Shown here one piece after another: positions 51,633 to 60,032 of a DNA stretch of 64,000 nucleotides; positions within the stretch are counted from its first letter, which is position 1; each line of letters opens with the position of its first letter. The position numbers were made by a program, and so were the translations under genes. The notes under the pieces are model-generated. The model did not search any database. It saw nothing but the letters and a program-made list of their open reading frames with translations, and was not told the DNA's origin. The DNA lies in assembly GCF_017916255.1 (NCBI RefSeq), contig NZ_CP072827.1:4985501-5049500 (forward strand), in the 5' to 3' direction. Origin of the DNA: Streptomyces mobaraensis NBRC 13819 = DSM 40847. Its GTDB lineage: Bacteria; Actinomycetota; Actinomycetes; Streptomycetales; Streptomycetaceae.

Positions 51633-53231
51633 TCACCCCTCCCACGGCCACGCCGCGTCCCGGCCCGCCTCCAGCAGCGGGATCGCGCGGAAGGCCGCGT
51701 CGTCGAGACCGCCGAAGGTGTGCCGGTCGCCGGTGCCCGAGGGGGCGTGGGCGGTGCGGTAGCCGGCGAGGTTCCAGGTGTAGACGGGGATGTGGGGCGG
51801 GACGGCGGCCGTGGCGTCGTAGGGACCGCCGGGGGCCGTCTGTTCGTCGGTGACGATCACGACGCGGTCGTGTCCGGCGTAGTGCCGGCGTACCGCGTCC
51901 GCGGTGTTCGTGCCGCCCAGGTCGCCGAACCGTTCCGTCGCCCGCAGCACCGAGTCGCCGGGCGCCAGCGGGATCCGGCGGCTCGTCGTGCCGAACTCCA
52001 CCAGGTCGGCCGATGCCGCCCGGAGGGCGAGGGCCGTGCCGAAGACCGCCGCGCTGTCGGCCCGGTTCAGCCGCGTCCGCTCGCTGATCCCGCCGAACAT
52101 CGACCCCGACCGGTCGACCAGCACCAGCGTCCGGCCGTCCAGCGCGGGGACGTTGGCGAGCGAGTGGGACAGCGCGCGCTCCAGCGCGTCGGCCCAGCGC
52201 GTCGAGCCGGTGTGCCGGTGGGCGGCCAGGTAGCGGAAGGGGAACTGCCGGGAGCGCGCCACCTCCGCCGGGTCGGCGATCCGCGCGGCGACGGCGGCGG
52301 CGACCTCGTCGCCCACCCCCGCCTCGTCGAAGTTCCGCAGGTTGCGGACCAGCGCCATGGTGCCCATGGACGGGATGACGGCCTCCCAGGCCGCCCGGTC
52401 CAGCGGCCCCTGGAGCCAGCCGGCCAGCGCCTCCCACGTCATGCCCGCCGCGGCGAGCCGCTCGGCGCCGCCCGGGCCGGTGAGCACGGCCCGCCGCTCC
52501 GCCACCGGGACGGCCATCAGCTCCCGGTGCGCGGTGAGCACCGGGTCCGCGGCCGGCGGTACGGCGTCCTCCGGGTGGTGCCGGCGGTCCAGCGCGTAGC
52601 GGAACAGCTCGCCCTGCCACGGCTTGGCCGGATCCGGCGCCGGGTGGACGACGTTGAGCACGTCGCCGAAGCGGAAGCCCTTGCTCGCGGTGTCGTACTT
52701 GAGCAGCGCCCTGCCGTGGTACAGCCGTCGCACCGCGTCCCCCACGCCGCGCTTGACCGGCTTCGGCACCGCCCGCCCGTACCGCGACGTCCAGTAGCCC
52801 AGCATCTCGCCCGGCTCGTCCGGGCGGAGCAGGACGGACGCGACGACGCCCCGGTTGCCGTACGGGCCCGCCGCCGGCGCTGCCGCCCCGCCGGCCGCGA
52901 GCCGCGCGTGGACGAACTCGGCCGCGCCGACGAGGGACGCGGTCCGCATGCCGCCGTCCGCGCGCAGCCAGCCCAGCAGCCGCGCCGTCCACTCGGGGTC
53001 CTCGACCGCCAGCCGGCGCACGAGACCGGCGAACCGGTCGTCGCGCTCCCCGCCGCCCTCGTAGAACGTGTCCTGGGCGACGGTGTTGGTGACGGCCAGC
53101 AGGAACAGCTCGCCGCGGGCCTCGCGCAGGTGACCGGTGCCGCCCTGGTGGTTGACGGCCGTGGCGCCCGTCGTGGCGACGGGCGACGTGGCGGCCCCGC
53201 GGCGGCGCGCGCGGGCGTTGAAACGGGACAT
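51633..53231 (-). CDS. rsr: Ro60 orthologue (TROVE plus vWA), bacterial Rsr
   Basis: A 532-residue Ro protein. Residues 20-350 form the TROVE HEAT-like ring (LREARGELFLLAVTNTVAQDTFYE, MGTMALVRNLRNFDEAGV) that in animals and Deinococcus binds misfolded or Y RNAs. Residues 365-530 are a von Willebrand A domain with an intact MIDAS, DRSGSMFGG (Asp373, Ser375, Ser377) and VTDEQT. Bacterial Rsr with a Y RNA tethers PNPase to structured RNA and helps rRNA maturation and stress survival. The upstream 500 bp on the same strand hold a Y RNA candidate and a second structured element. The ribosome-binding site is weak. Confidence 0.92.
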   Translation of the reverse strand: MSRFNARARRRGAATSPVATTGATAVNHQGGTGHLREARGELFLLAVTNTVAQDTFYEGGGERDDRFAGLVRRLAVEDPEWTARLLGWLRADGGMRTASLVGAAEFVHARLAAGGAAAPAAGPYGNRGVVASVLLRPDEPGEMLGYWTSRYGRAVPKPVKRGVGDAVRRLYHGRALLKYDTASKGFRFGDVLNVVHPAPDPAKPWQGELFRYALDRRHHPEDAVPPAADPVLTAHRELMAVPVAERRAVLTGPGGAERLAAAGMTWEALAGWLQGPLDRAAWEAVIPSMGTMALVRNLRNFDEAGVGDEVAAAVAARIADPAEVARSRQFPFRYLAAHRHTGSTRWADALERALSHSLANVPALDGRTLVLVDRSGSMFGGISERTRLNRADSAAVFGTALALRAASADLVEFGTTSRRIPLAPGDSVLRATERFGDLGGTNTADAVRRHYAGHDRVVIVTDEQTAPGGPYDATAAVPPHIPVYTWNLAGYRTAHAPSGTGDRHTFGGLDDAAFRAIPLLEAGRDAAWPWEG

Positions 53232-53359
53232 GAGAAGCGGAACCCCCCTGGAGAGCCGGCTGACGGCTCGTCGGTGTGTGGCGGTGGGAGGGAGGCGGGA
53301 CGGCGGTCCGTGGCGCCCGAGAACGAATGGCCGCGGATCGCCCGCCAGGAGTGGGCAGC

Positions 53360-53549
53360 ACGTCGCCGGTCCCGTGTCGACGGGACGGTGACGTGCGGGA
53401 GTCGAACCCGAAGTAGCCGCGGACCGGCACACCGGACGCCCCGGTGCCGCGCCTCCCGAGATCAGGTCCGGCCACGGCGTGTTTCCGGCAAAGAAGGAGC
53501 CGTGGCCCGCGCACCGGGAGGTGCGTTGCGGTAGCGCTTACGCTCTCCC
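53360..53549 (-). ncRNA. second Y-RNA-like structured element, tRNA mimic incomplete
   Basis: Directly after the Y RNA candidate and before rsr, the minus strand repeats the hairpin GCACCTCCCGGTGC (53524-53511; the first RNA has GCATCTCCCGGTGC). A 9-bp stem GGCCACGGC/GCCGTGGCC (53507-53499 with 53478-53470) follows, enclosing a pyrimidine-rich loop. Then comes a T arm CGGG-TTCGACT-CCCG (53410-53396) and a capped hairpin GTCCCGT-CGAC-ACGGGAC within 53394-53360. No D arm is found. It may be a second, degenerate Y RNA or the rsr leader. Confidence 0.4.
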
Positions 53550-53703
53550 GAGATCGGAGGCGGGGACGGTACATGGTGCTCTGCCGTTGAGCTACCGGGG
53601 CCCTGAGCCCCGGACGGGATTCGAACCCGCAACCACCCGTTCCCGAAACGAAGTAACCGTCTCCTGCGCACCGGGAGATGCGTAAGCGATGTCTCCGACT
53701 CTG
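53550..53703 (-). ncRNA. yrlA: bacterial Y RNA (YrlA-like) with permuted tRNA mimic
   Basis: On the minus strand, a closing stem GAG-TCGGAG (53701-53693) pairs with CTCCGA-T-CTC (53559-53550). Inside are a hairpin GCATCTCCCGGTGC and a second stem GACGGTTAC/GTACCGTC (53661-53653 with 53572-53565). This encloses a tRNA-like part in permuted order: T arm GCGGG-TTCGAAT-CCCGT (53630-53614), a 7-bp acceptor stem CCGGGGC/GCCCCGG capped by TCAGG (53613-53595), TA as U8-A9, then D arm GCTC-AACGGCA-GAGC (53592-53578) with the GG pair. Y RNAs with such modules are known partners of bacterial Ro proteins, and rsr is next downstream. Confidence 0.8.
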
Positions 53704-54072
53704 CCCGGACGGCGGGTGGTCCGCAACGGATTTACACGCGGCGCGGCGCGGCGGCCCGGCGGCGGCCCGGACGGACGCGGCCCTCCTCCGCGTATCCGGT
53801 CGGCGGCATGGAGAATCGCACCGGAATTGGCGGGAATCGGCCGAGCGCGCGGAACACGGGCGGTCCCGCGAATGCCCGGGCGATCCCGAAAGCGCGAAGT
53901 CCCGGCGGTGTCCCGGAACTTCACCGAAACCGTCCCCGATATCCGGATTCCTCTTCTCCGGCCCTTCCGTGGCGAACCCCTGCCGGCTTCCTCGCGCGGG
54001 CGGATGCGTAAACTCGGTCGCCGTTTCCGGATTCGGATCCGGAACGGCACCACGGAACAAACGGGGGACATC
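53704..54072. other. gap between Y RNA and lipoprotein gene
   Basis: This 369-bp stretch should hold the leftward Y RNA promoter and the rightward lipoprotein promoter. Open frames cross it but lack ribosome-binding sites. I found no clear promoter hexamers or repeats. Confidence 0.4.
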
Positions 54073-54729
54073 TTGCTCAGCCAGTTCGCAGATCTCACCG
54101 CCGCGGCACCCCGCCGCGCGGCGCTCACCGCGGGGGCCGTCGTGGCCGCTCTGGCGCTGACCGCCTGCGGTTCGTCCGGCCACGCGGCCGACAAGGGGAA
54201 ATCCGGCGACGCCAAGGCGGACACCAAGGCGGACACCAAGGCCGACACCAAGGCGGACGCCGGGGCCAAGGAACTCCCCGCCGGGCAGCCCAGCCCGGAG
54301 GAGCAGGAACTGGAGTCGGACAAGAAGAAGGGGAAGTTCGTCGTCACCGGCCAGAAGGTGGTGATGGGCAAGCCCGAGTCCCTGCAAGGCGGTTCCGACG
54401 CCAAAAAGTTCGCCGGGAAGACCGTCGCCTTCGCCTACCTGACTGCCAAGCTGGCCGACGCCGACGCGCCCATGCGGCCGCCGATGGTGACCACCGACAT
54501 CGGCACCCTGGTGCAGGGCGGCGAGCCGGGCCGGCCGCTGATCACCATCGGGCAGCTTCCGGGGACCCCGGCGGACTGCGAGAGCGCCGACTACGGCAAG
54601 GCGTGGAAGAAGGGCGAGGAGCGCACCTTCTGTCAGCCTTTCGTGGTGCCGCAGGGGAAGAAGGTCACCCACATCACGTACCGGCGGGGCTTCTACAAGG
54701 AGCCCCTGAAGTGGGTGCTCCCGAAGTAG
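54073..54729 (+). CDS. secreted lipoprotein of unknown function
   Basis: A 218-residue lipoprotein: signal peptide with a lipobox LALTAC near residue 33, then a Lys/Ala/Asp/Thr repeat (KADT three times in tandem) as a flexible tether, and a conserved domain from about residue 80 (KKGKFVVTGQKVV, a CESADYG...FCQPF cysteine pair, HITYRRGFYKEPLKW). TTG 54073 was chosen because GGGGG lies 8 nt ahead and it leads directly into the signal peptide; ATG 54004 lacks a site and would add an unsuitable basic extension. No homologue of known role comes to mind. Confidence 0.72.
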   Translation: MLSQFADLTAAAPRRAALTAGAVVAALALTACGSSGHAADKGKSGDAKADTKADTKADTKADAGAKELPAGQPSPEEQELESDKKKGKFVVTGQKVVMGKPESLQGGSDAKKFAGKTVAFAYLTAKLADADAPMRPPMVTTDIGTLVQGGEPGRPLITIGQLPGTPADCESADYGKAWKKGEERTFCQPFVVPQGKKVTHITYRRGFYKEPLKWVLPK

Positions 54730-54862
54730 CCGCCATACCGGTAGCCGCACGAGGGTGCGCGACCGCCGGGGCGCCCGCTCCGCGGCGCGCACCCGTTCCC
54801 GTACGCCCGTGACCGCCGTACGTCCACGACCGCCGTGGCTCCCGCACGCCCATGACGACGGC

Positions 54863-54969
54863 GAGGGGCCCGGCCGGTGATCCGGCCGGGCCCCTCGGGT
54901 TCCCGTGTGCCACCGCACGCCGGTGTGACGCGTCGAGCGCCCCGCCGACGGTGGACGAAGGGGGAGACC
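54863..54969 (-). ncRNA. sodN 3' UTR with terminator, possible s-SodF-type sRNA
   Basis: Past the sodN stop, 73 nt of 3' UTR lead into a perfect 15-bp stem GAGGGGCCCGGCCGG/CCGGCCGGGCCCCTC (54863-54877 with 54882-54896) with a 4-nt loop. The UTR starts AAGGTCTCCCCCTTCG (right after the TAA is counted from its second base), rich in anti-Shine-Dalgarno sequence. In S. coelicolor a stable fragment of the sodN 3' UTR (s-SodF) silences sodF mRNA under nickel. The terminator is clear; the sRNA is by analogy. Confidence 0.6.
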
Positions 54970-55365
54970 TTACGCCTTCTTGGTCTCCCAGAAGATACGG
55001 TCGATCTCGGCGATGAGCTCCAGCGCCTTCTCGCCCGTCTTCGGGTCGGTCGACGCCTTGGCGGCGCTCAGCGCCTTCAGGGTGTCATTGACCAGCTGGT
55101 GCAACTGGGGGTACTTCTCGAAGTGCGGCGCCTTGAAGTAGTCGCTCCACAGCACCGAGACGTGGTGCTTGGCGAGCTCCGCGCGCTGCTCCTTGATGAT
55201 CGTGGCGCGGGCACGGAAGTGGGGGTCCTCGTTGGCCTGGTACTTCTCCTGGACGGCCTTGACCGATTCCGCCTCGATGCGGGCCTGGGCCGGGTCGTAC
55301 ACGCCGCAGGGCAGGTCGCAGTGGGCGCTGACCTTCACCTTGGGGGCGAACAGGCGGGAAAGCAT
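54970..55365 (-). CDS. sodN: nickel superoxide dismutase
   Basis: A 131-residue Ni-SOD precursor. A 14-residue propeptide (MLSRLFAPKVKVSA) is followed by the nickel hook HCDLPCGVYDP: after cleavage His15 becomes the N-terminus and Cys16 and Cys20 ligate nickel. The rest is the four-helix bundle of the homohexamer. It disproportionates superoxide in the cytoplasm. Cleavage needs the SodX protease, encoded divergently 148 bp away. Its 3' UTR may give a regulatory RNA. Confidence 0.97.
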   Translation of the reverse strand: MLSRLFAPKVKVSAHCDLPCGVYDPAQARIEAESVKAVQEKYQANEDPHFRARATIIKEQRAELAKHHVSVLWSDYFKAPHFEKYPQLHQLVNDTLKALSAAKASTDPKTGEKALELIAEIDRIFWETKKA

Positions 55366-55513
55366 AGTGGTGCTGTCCTTCCTCGTGATCGTCTTCTCAG
55401 GTGCGAGATTACTCGGTGCGGGAAGGCTTTTCCCGGGTACCCCGTGGGGCTTAGGACGAAAGACCGGTGTCAGGCTGGGACCGGACGGCGAAGGACGGGA
55501 GTGAGGAGCCGAG

Positions 55514-55978
55514 GTGCAGGAGCGACTGGACGAGCCCGCGTACGGGCTGGACCGCGAGCGTCGCGGACTGCTGCGGATCGGGCTGGCCGAGGTCTACAAC
55601 CCGTCGATGGTCCCGACGCTGAACCCGGGCGACCAGCTGGTGGTGCAGTACGGCGCGAGCGTGCGTCCGGGGGACGTGGTGGTGCTGCGGCACCCGTTCC
55701 GGCAGGACCTGCTGATCGTCAAGCGCGCGGTGGAGCGGCGCGACGGCGGCTGGTGGGTCACCGGGGACAACCCCCTGGTCGAGAACGACAGCCGGGAGTT
55801 CGGCGCGGTGCCGGACGAGCTCGTCGTGGCCCGCGCCTGGATGCGGCTGCGCCCGCTGCCGCAGGCGGGTCAGCGGTCGGCGGGCGCGCTGCTCTCGTGG
55901 GCGGCCTCGGCCGTCCGGCCGGTGCGCTCCTCCGGGCTGCTGGGGCTGCCGCTCTCGCGCCGCTTGCGGGCCCGGTAG
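55514..55978 (+). CDS. sodX: nickel-type SOD maturation protease SodX
   Basis: A 154-residue S26 signal-peptidase-like protease. The catalytic Ser is in YNPSMVPTL, and the Lys in LIVKRAV; GDVVVLRHP and VTGDNP are box D/E-like segments. It lacks the membrane anchor of true signal peptidases and trims the SodN propeptide so that nickel can bind. The C-terminal 36 residues overlap the 3' end of the convergent CGNR gene by 109 bp and may be poorly constrained. Confidence 0.93.
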   Translation: MQERLDEPAYGLDRERRGLLRIGLAEVYNPSMVPTLNPGDQLVVQYGASVRPGDVVVLRHPFRQDLLIVKRAVERRDGGWWVTGDNPLVENDSREFGAVPDELVVARAWMRLRPLPQAGQRSAGALLSWAASAVRPVRSSGLLGLPLSRRLRAR

Positions 55979-56511
55979 GCGGCGACGTTGGCGCGGGTGG
56001 CGCAGCGGTCGGAGCAGTAGCGGCGGGAGCGGTTGGTGGAGGTGTCGAGGTAGGCGTTGCGGCACGGCGGGGCCTGGCAGATGCCCAGCCGGTCCACGCC
56101 CAGCCCGGTGAGGTGGACGGCGAGGCCCATGCAGGCCGTGGCCGTGTAGCCGGCCGCCGAGTTCGCGGCGTGGTCGGCGATGTGCAGGTGCCAGTCCGGG
56201 CGGCCGGCCTCGTCGCGCTGCTGGTGGCCGGAGATCTGCGGGCTGACGGGGAACTCCATCAGCAGCGCGTTGAGCAGGTCCACGGCCCGTACCTCGTCGC
56301 CCTCGGCCGCCGCCTCGAAGACCGCGCGCAGCCGGGTCCGGACGCCGCGCAGCCGGGTGACGTCGCCGTCGGTGAGCCTGCGCGCCATCTGCGAGCCGGG
56401 TCCGAACATGTCCCGGGCGCCGTCGAGCGAGGTCAGGGTGTCGGTGCCGCGCACGGGCGCCTCGGTGTTGACCAGCCGGACGGCGTAGTCCGCGTAGGAG
56501 GCCAGTTCCAC
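55870..56511 (-). CDS. CGNR zinc-finger (ABATE-domain) protein
   Basis: A 213-residue protein with an N-terminal ABATE-type stress domain (residues 1-150) and a C-terminal CGNR zinc finger: [13 protein letters not shown], then [22 protein letters not shown]. Such proteins are thought to be DNA-binding regulators, but few are studied. Its last 36 codons overlap sodX in antisense, so the two convergent messages share 109 bp. Confidence 0.87.
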   Translation of the reverse strand: MELASYADYAVRLVNTEAPVRGTDTLTSLDGARDMFGPGSQMARRLTDGDVTRLRGVRTRLRAVFEAAAEGDEVRAVDLLNALLMEFPVSPQISGHQQRDEAGRPDWHLHIADHAANSAAGYTATACMGLAVHLTGLGVDRLGICQAPPCRNAYLDTSTNRSRRYCSDRCATRANVAAYRARKRRESGSPSSPEERTGRTAEAAHESSAPADR

Positions 56512-56654
56512 GGGGGGTCCTTCGGTGGTCGGCCCGGGGCCGAGCCCCGATGGGTAATGGATGTCGATGCAACGAGGCTATTACAGCGTACGACGGGTGG
56601 GCAGGCGGGACGCACTTTCCGGCCACCCGCGCCGTAGGCGAACTGGTGTCCGTA

Positions 56655-56709
56655 AACGCCGGACGGCGGTCGCCCGGAACCATGTTCCGTACGACCGCCG
56701 TCCGGCGTT
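56655..56709. terminator. long inverted repeat after the ABC transporter operon
   Basis: AACGCCGGACGGCGGTCG (56655-56672) and its perfect complement CGACCGCCGTCCGGCGTT (56692-56709) form an 18-bp stem. An inner palindrome CGGAAC-CAT-GTTCCG fills the loop. It starts 4 nt past the ATPase stop. Confidence 0.85.
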
Positions 56710-56713
56710 CGAG

Positions 56714-57481
56714 TTACAGCACCTTGGACAGGAAGGACTTCGTCCGCTCGTGCTGCGGGTTGGTGAGCACCTCGCGCGGGTCACCGGACTCGACGACGAC
56801 GCCGTTGTCCATGAAGACCAGCGAGTCGCCGACCTCGCGGGCGAAGCCCATCTCGTGCGTGACCACCACCATGGTCATGCCCTCCTCGGCGAGGTCGCGC
56901 ATCACGTCGAGGACGTCGCCGACCAGCTCCGGGTCGAGCGCCGACGTCGGCTCGTCGAAGAGCATCAGCTTGGGTTCCATCGCCAGCGCCCGGGCTATCG
57001 CGACCCGCTGCTGCTGGCCGCCGGAGAGCTGGGACGGGTAGTTGCCCGCCTTGTCGGCGAGCCCGACCCGGTCCAGCAGCTTCAGCGCCCGCTCCCGGGC
57101 GACGGACTTGGTCTCGCGCTTGACCTGGACCGGCGCCTCCATGACGTTCTCCACGGCCGTCATGTGCGGGAACAGGTTGAAGCGCTGGAAGACCATGCCG
57201 ATGTCCCGGCGCTGCGCGGCGACCTCGCGGTCCTTCAGCTCGTAGAGCTTGTTGCCCTGCTGGCGGTAGCCGACCAGCTCGCCGTCGACGTACAGCCGGC
57301 CGCCGTTGATCTTCTCCAGGTGGTTGATGCACCGGAGGAAGGTCGACTTGCCGGAGCCGGAGGGGCCGATGAGGCAGAACACCTCGCGCGGGGCGACCTC
57401 CAGGTCGATGCCCTTGAGGACCTGGACGGCGCCGAAGGACTTGTGAACGCCTTCGGCCTTCACCATCGGGGTGGCGGTCAT
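56714..57481 (-). CDS. polar amino-acid ABC transporter ATPase
   Basis: A 255-residue ABC ATPase: Walker [11 protein letters not shown]-loop, signature LSGGQQQR, Walker [16 protein letters not shown]-loop VTHEMGFA. The [13 protein letters not shown] segment is typical of GlnQ/HisP-type amino-acid importers. Its ATG overlaps the permease stop by 4 nt. It energises uptake by the permease and binding protein encoded upstream. Confidence 0.94.
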   Translation of the reverse strand: MTATPMVKAEGVHKSFGAVQVLKGIDLEVAPREVFCLIGPSGSGKSTFLRCINHLEKINGGRLYVDGELVGYRQQGNKLYELKDREVAAQRRDIGMVFQRFNLFPHMTAVENVMEAPVQVKRETKSVARERALKLLDRVGLADKAGNYPSQLSGGQQQRVAIARALAMEPKLMLFDEPTSALDPELVGDVLDVMRDLAEEGMTMVVVTHEMGFAREVGDSLVFMDNGVVVESGDPREVLTNPQHERTKSFLSKVL

Positions 57482-58431
57482 GCGGAGCCTCCGGCCTGGC
57501 GGTTGCCGAACGAGAGCAGGTTGGCCTTGACGATCTTCTGCAGGGGGGTGGGCGGCAGGTTCCGCGTCGAACCGCGCGCGAACCGGCGCTCCAGGTAGTA
57601 CTGGCCGACGCTCAGCACGCTGGTGAGCACCAGGTACCAGGCGGCGGCGACGAAGAGCATCTCGACCGTCGCACCCGAGGTCTGGCCGACGTTGGACGTG
57701 GCCTGGAGCAGGTCGTAGTACTGCACCGCGATCACCAGTGAGGTGGTCTTGAGCATGTTGATGAACTCGTTGCCGGTCGGCGGCACGATCACCCGCATCG
57801 CCTGCGGCAGCACCACCCGGCGCAGCGTCTTGGTGTGGCTCATGCCGAGCGCGTGCGCGGCCTCGGTCTGGCCCTCGTCGACCGACTGGAGGCCGGCGCG
57901 GCAGATCTCCGCCATGTACGCGGCCTCGTTGAGGCCGAGTCCGAGCAGGGCGGCCAGGAAGGGCGTCATGAACGACGACCAGTAGTCCTTGTAGATCGGC
58001 CCGAGGTCGATGTACTTGAAGACGAGTCCGAGGTTGAACCAGAGCAGCAGCTGGACGTAGACCGGCGTGCCCCGGAAGAACCAGATGTAGAACCAGGAGA
58101 TCGAGGAGGTGACGGGGTTCTTGGAGAGCCGCATCACGGCCAGGATGACGCCGAGGACCACGCCCACCACCATGGACAGGATGGTGATGGTGATGGTGTT
58201 CCGGACGCCCCTGAGGATGTCGCCGTCGAAGAAGTAGTCGGGAACGGTGCCCCAGTTGACGTCGCCCTGGGCGAACGCGTTGATCAGGAGGCCGAGGACG
58301 GCGAGGGCGGCGACGGCCGACACCCAGCGGCCGTAGTGGCGTACGGGGACGGCCTTGAGGGGCTCGGAGGCGGCGCCGGATTCGGGGCGGGCGTCGCCCG
58401 GGTCCTGCGCCTTGTCGGTGTTCACGGTCAC
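57478..58431 (-). CDS. polar amino-acid ABC transporter permease
   Basis: A 317-residue permease of the HisM/GlnP group with a longer hydrophilic N-terminus (about 35 residues), an extra helix, and the five-helix core. The EAA loop reads [23 protein letters not shown]...[16 protein letters not shown] 58431 is the only sensible start and has a weak AAAGG. Homodimer formation is expected as no second permease is encoded. Confidence 0.92.
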   Translation of the reverse strand: MTVNTDKAQDPGDARPESGAASEPLKAVPVRHYGRWVSAVAALAVLGLLINAFAQGDVNWGTVPDYFFDGDILRGVRNTITITILSMVVGVVLGVILAVMRLSKNPVTSSISWFYIWFFRGTPVYVQLLLWFNLGLVFKYIDLGPIYKDYWSSFMTPFLAALLGLGLNEAAYMAEICRAGLQSVDEGQTEAAHALGMSHTKTLRRVVLPQAMRVIVPPTGNEFINMLKTTSLVIAVQYYDLLQATSNVGQTSGATVEMLFVAAAWYLVLTSVLSVGQYYLERRFARGSTRNLPPTPLQKIVKANLLSFGNRQAGGSA

Positions 58432-58462
58432 GGAGGTGGCCTTTCAGCGAGCGTGCGGTGGG

Positions 58463-59419
58463 TCAGGAACCGCCGTTGACCTTGGCTTCCTTGATGGCGC
58501 CCGCCGAGACGCCCCACTTGTCCATGATCTTCTGGTACTCGCCGTTCTTGATGATGGCGTCCATGGCGGCCTTGATGGCGTCGCGGAGCTGGGCGTTGTC
58601 CTTGCCGACGGCGATGCCGTACGGGGCCGCCTCCACCTGGTCGCCGACGATCTCGAAGTCGTTGCCGCCGCCGGAGGTCTTCACCGCGTAGGCGGCGACG
58701 GGGAAGTCGCTGGCACCGGCGTCCGCGCCGCCGCTGCGCAGCCGGGTCTGGGCCAGCACGTCGGTGTCGTACGCCTCGATGGAGATCTTGTTGTCGCCGC
58801 ACTTCTCCGACTGGGCGTTGGTGAGGTCCTGCGAGACGGTGCCGCGCTGGACGACGACCTTCTTGCCGCACAGGTCCTGCCAGCCCTTGATCCCCTGGGT
58901 CTTGCCCTTGGGCGTGTAGAGGGAGACGCCGGCCTGGAAGTAGTCGACGAAGTCGAGACCGTCGGAGACCTTCTTCTTGGTCTTGGGATCGACGCCGTTC
59001 TGCCGGTCCTTGGTGTCGGTCATGGCCGACATGGCGATGTCGTAGCGCTTCGAACGAAGGCCCGCGACGAGCGAGTCGAACTTGGAGTTGTTGAACGTGA
59101 AGCGGACGCCGAGCTGCTTGCCGAGCGCGTCGGCGATGTCCGGGTCGATGCCGACGGTCTTGCCGTCCTTGACGAACTCCACCGGCGGGTAGGCGATGTC
59201 CGAGCCCACCCGGATCACCCGGGAGCCTTTGACGGACTGCGGCAGCTTGTCGAACAGCGGGGCCGAGGCGCCGGCCGACGACGAGTCGCCGTCCTTGTCC
59301 TTGTTCTTGGTCTGGTCGCCGCAACCGGTCAGCAGCAGGGCGCCGGCGACCGCGATCGCGCCGGCGGCGGCCAAACGACTCCTGGCGGCAGCCGGGCGGG
59401 GGGTGGTGCTTGCGGTCAT
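58463..59419 (-). CDS. amino-acid-binding lipoprotein (SBP family 3)
   Basis: A 318-residue binding lipoprotein: signal peptide with lipobox LLTGC near residue 33, a polar linker, then a family 3 fold starting RVIRVGSDIAYPPVEFV, with DPDIADALGKQLGVRF, DIAMSAMTDTKDRQ and a C-terminal DKWG. The ligand (glutamate, cystine or another polar amino acid) is not decidable by eye. GCAGGAGGAACC supports ATG 59419. It is the first gene of the three-gene operon. Confidence 0.92.
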   Translation of the reverse strand: MTASTTPRPAAARSRLAAAGAIAVAGALLLTGCGDQTKNKDKDGDSSSAGASAPLFDKLPQSVKGSRVIRVGSDIAYPPVEFVKDGKTVGIDPDIADALGKQLGVRFTFNNSKFDSLVAGLRSKRYDIAMSAMTDTKDRQNGVDPKTKKKVSDGLDFVDYFQAGVSLYTPKGKTQGIKGWQDLCGKKVVVQRGTVSQDLTNAQSEKCGDNKISIEAYDTDVLAQTRLRSGGADAGASDFPVAAYAVKTSGGGNDFEIVGDQVEAAPYGIAVGKDNAQLRDAIKAAMDAIIKNGEYQKIMDKWGVSAGAIKEAKVNGGS

Positions 59420-60032
59420 TGCTGGTTCCTCCTGCGGGTGAGGGGATAGCCGACTCTTCACACGGACTGTTCAAGGAAAAAACGGGCTGCGAGGCCGCGC
59501 CGAGGGCGTCAGCACACTTCACCGGCTGCCGCGACCTCGGGTGTTTGGGGCATCTTGCCATCTGGACTACACCGTTCGGGGGGCCAGCAATGTCAAAATC
59601 GGATAACGGGATGATCGTCTTGCTGAAGAGGGTTGTTCGGGTGGTGTGGGGTTGGTTGACCGCTTCCGTTCGTTCCGGGAGCGAGACGCACATCACGAGC
59701 CTCACGTCTCACTCCATGGACTCGGAGTATCAGTTGACACCGATTTCCGGCCGACATCGGCGCGGCGTGGCAGAGAACCTCGTAACTCACTCGTCGGCCG
59801 TAGCGCTCATCCGGTAGAAAGGGCCCTTACCCCGCACCCGGGGCTCACGGCGCGTCGTGCAGCGCGCCCGGTGTCCGCACTCCTCGCTCGCGCTCCCGCG
59901 CGCGGACCGCCCGCACGGCGGTCGCTCCAGGCCCCGGCCATCCGCCGGGACGAGCGGACACCCGCCCGGCCGCCCCGCACTCCAGGGGACGGATATACCC
60001 TCGATGGACATCTCGACAAAGGGGTCAAGAAA
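59420..60032. other. 613-bp divergent region between ABC operon and malic enzyme
   Basis: It must carry both promoters. On the minus strand TTGACA (near 59597) and TGTAGT about 19 bp on could drive the ABC operon; on the plus strand a TTGACA sits near 59735. The 59550-59800 part has unusually low GC. A 75-codon frame from ATG 59590 lacks a ribosome-binding site. Confidence 0.45.

Noticed and set aside
53578..53630. ordinary tRNA gene at the T-arm/D-arm sequence
   Set aside because: The arms are in reversed order, the acceptor stem is closed by a 5-nt loop, and there is no anticodon arm or CCA end, so it fits a permuted mimic, not a tRNA.
51451..54918. 1155-codon minus-strand frame spanning lysR, rsr and the Y RNA region
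   Set aside because: Out-of-frame shadow, Arg/Pro/Gly-rich, with no domain; the rsr frame in the same place is complete.
55366..55513. Nur box between sodN and sodX
   Set aside because: No TTGCAA-N5-TTGCAA-like sequence found; nickel control of sodN is not visible as an operator here.
59590..59817. 75-codon frame in the ABC/malic enzyme gap
   Set aside because: No ribosome-binding site, atypical codon use and no recognisable product; it more likely reflects promoter DNA of lower GC.
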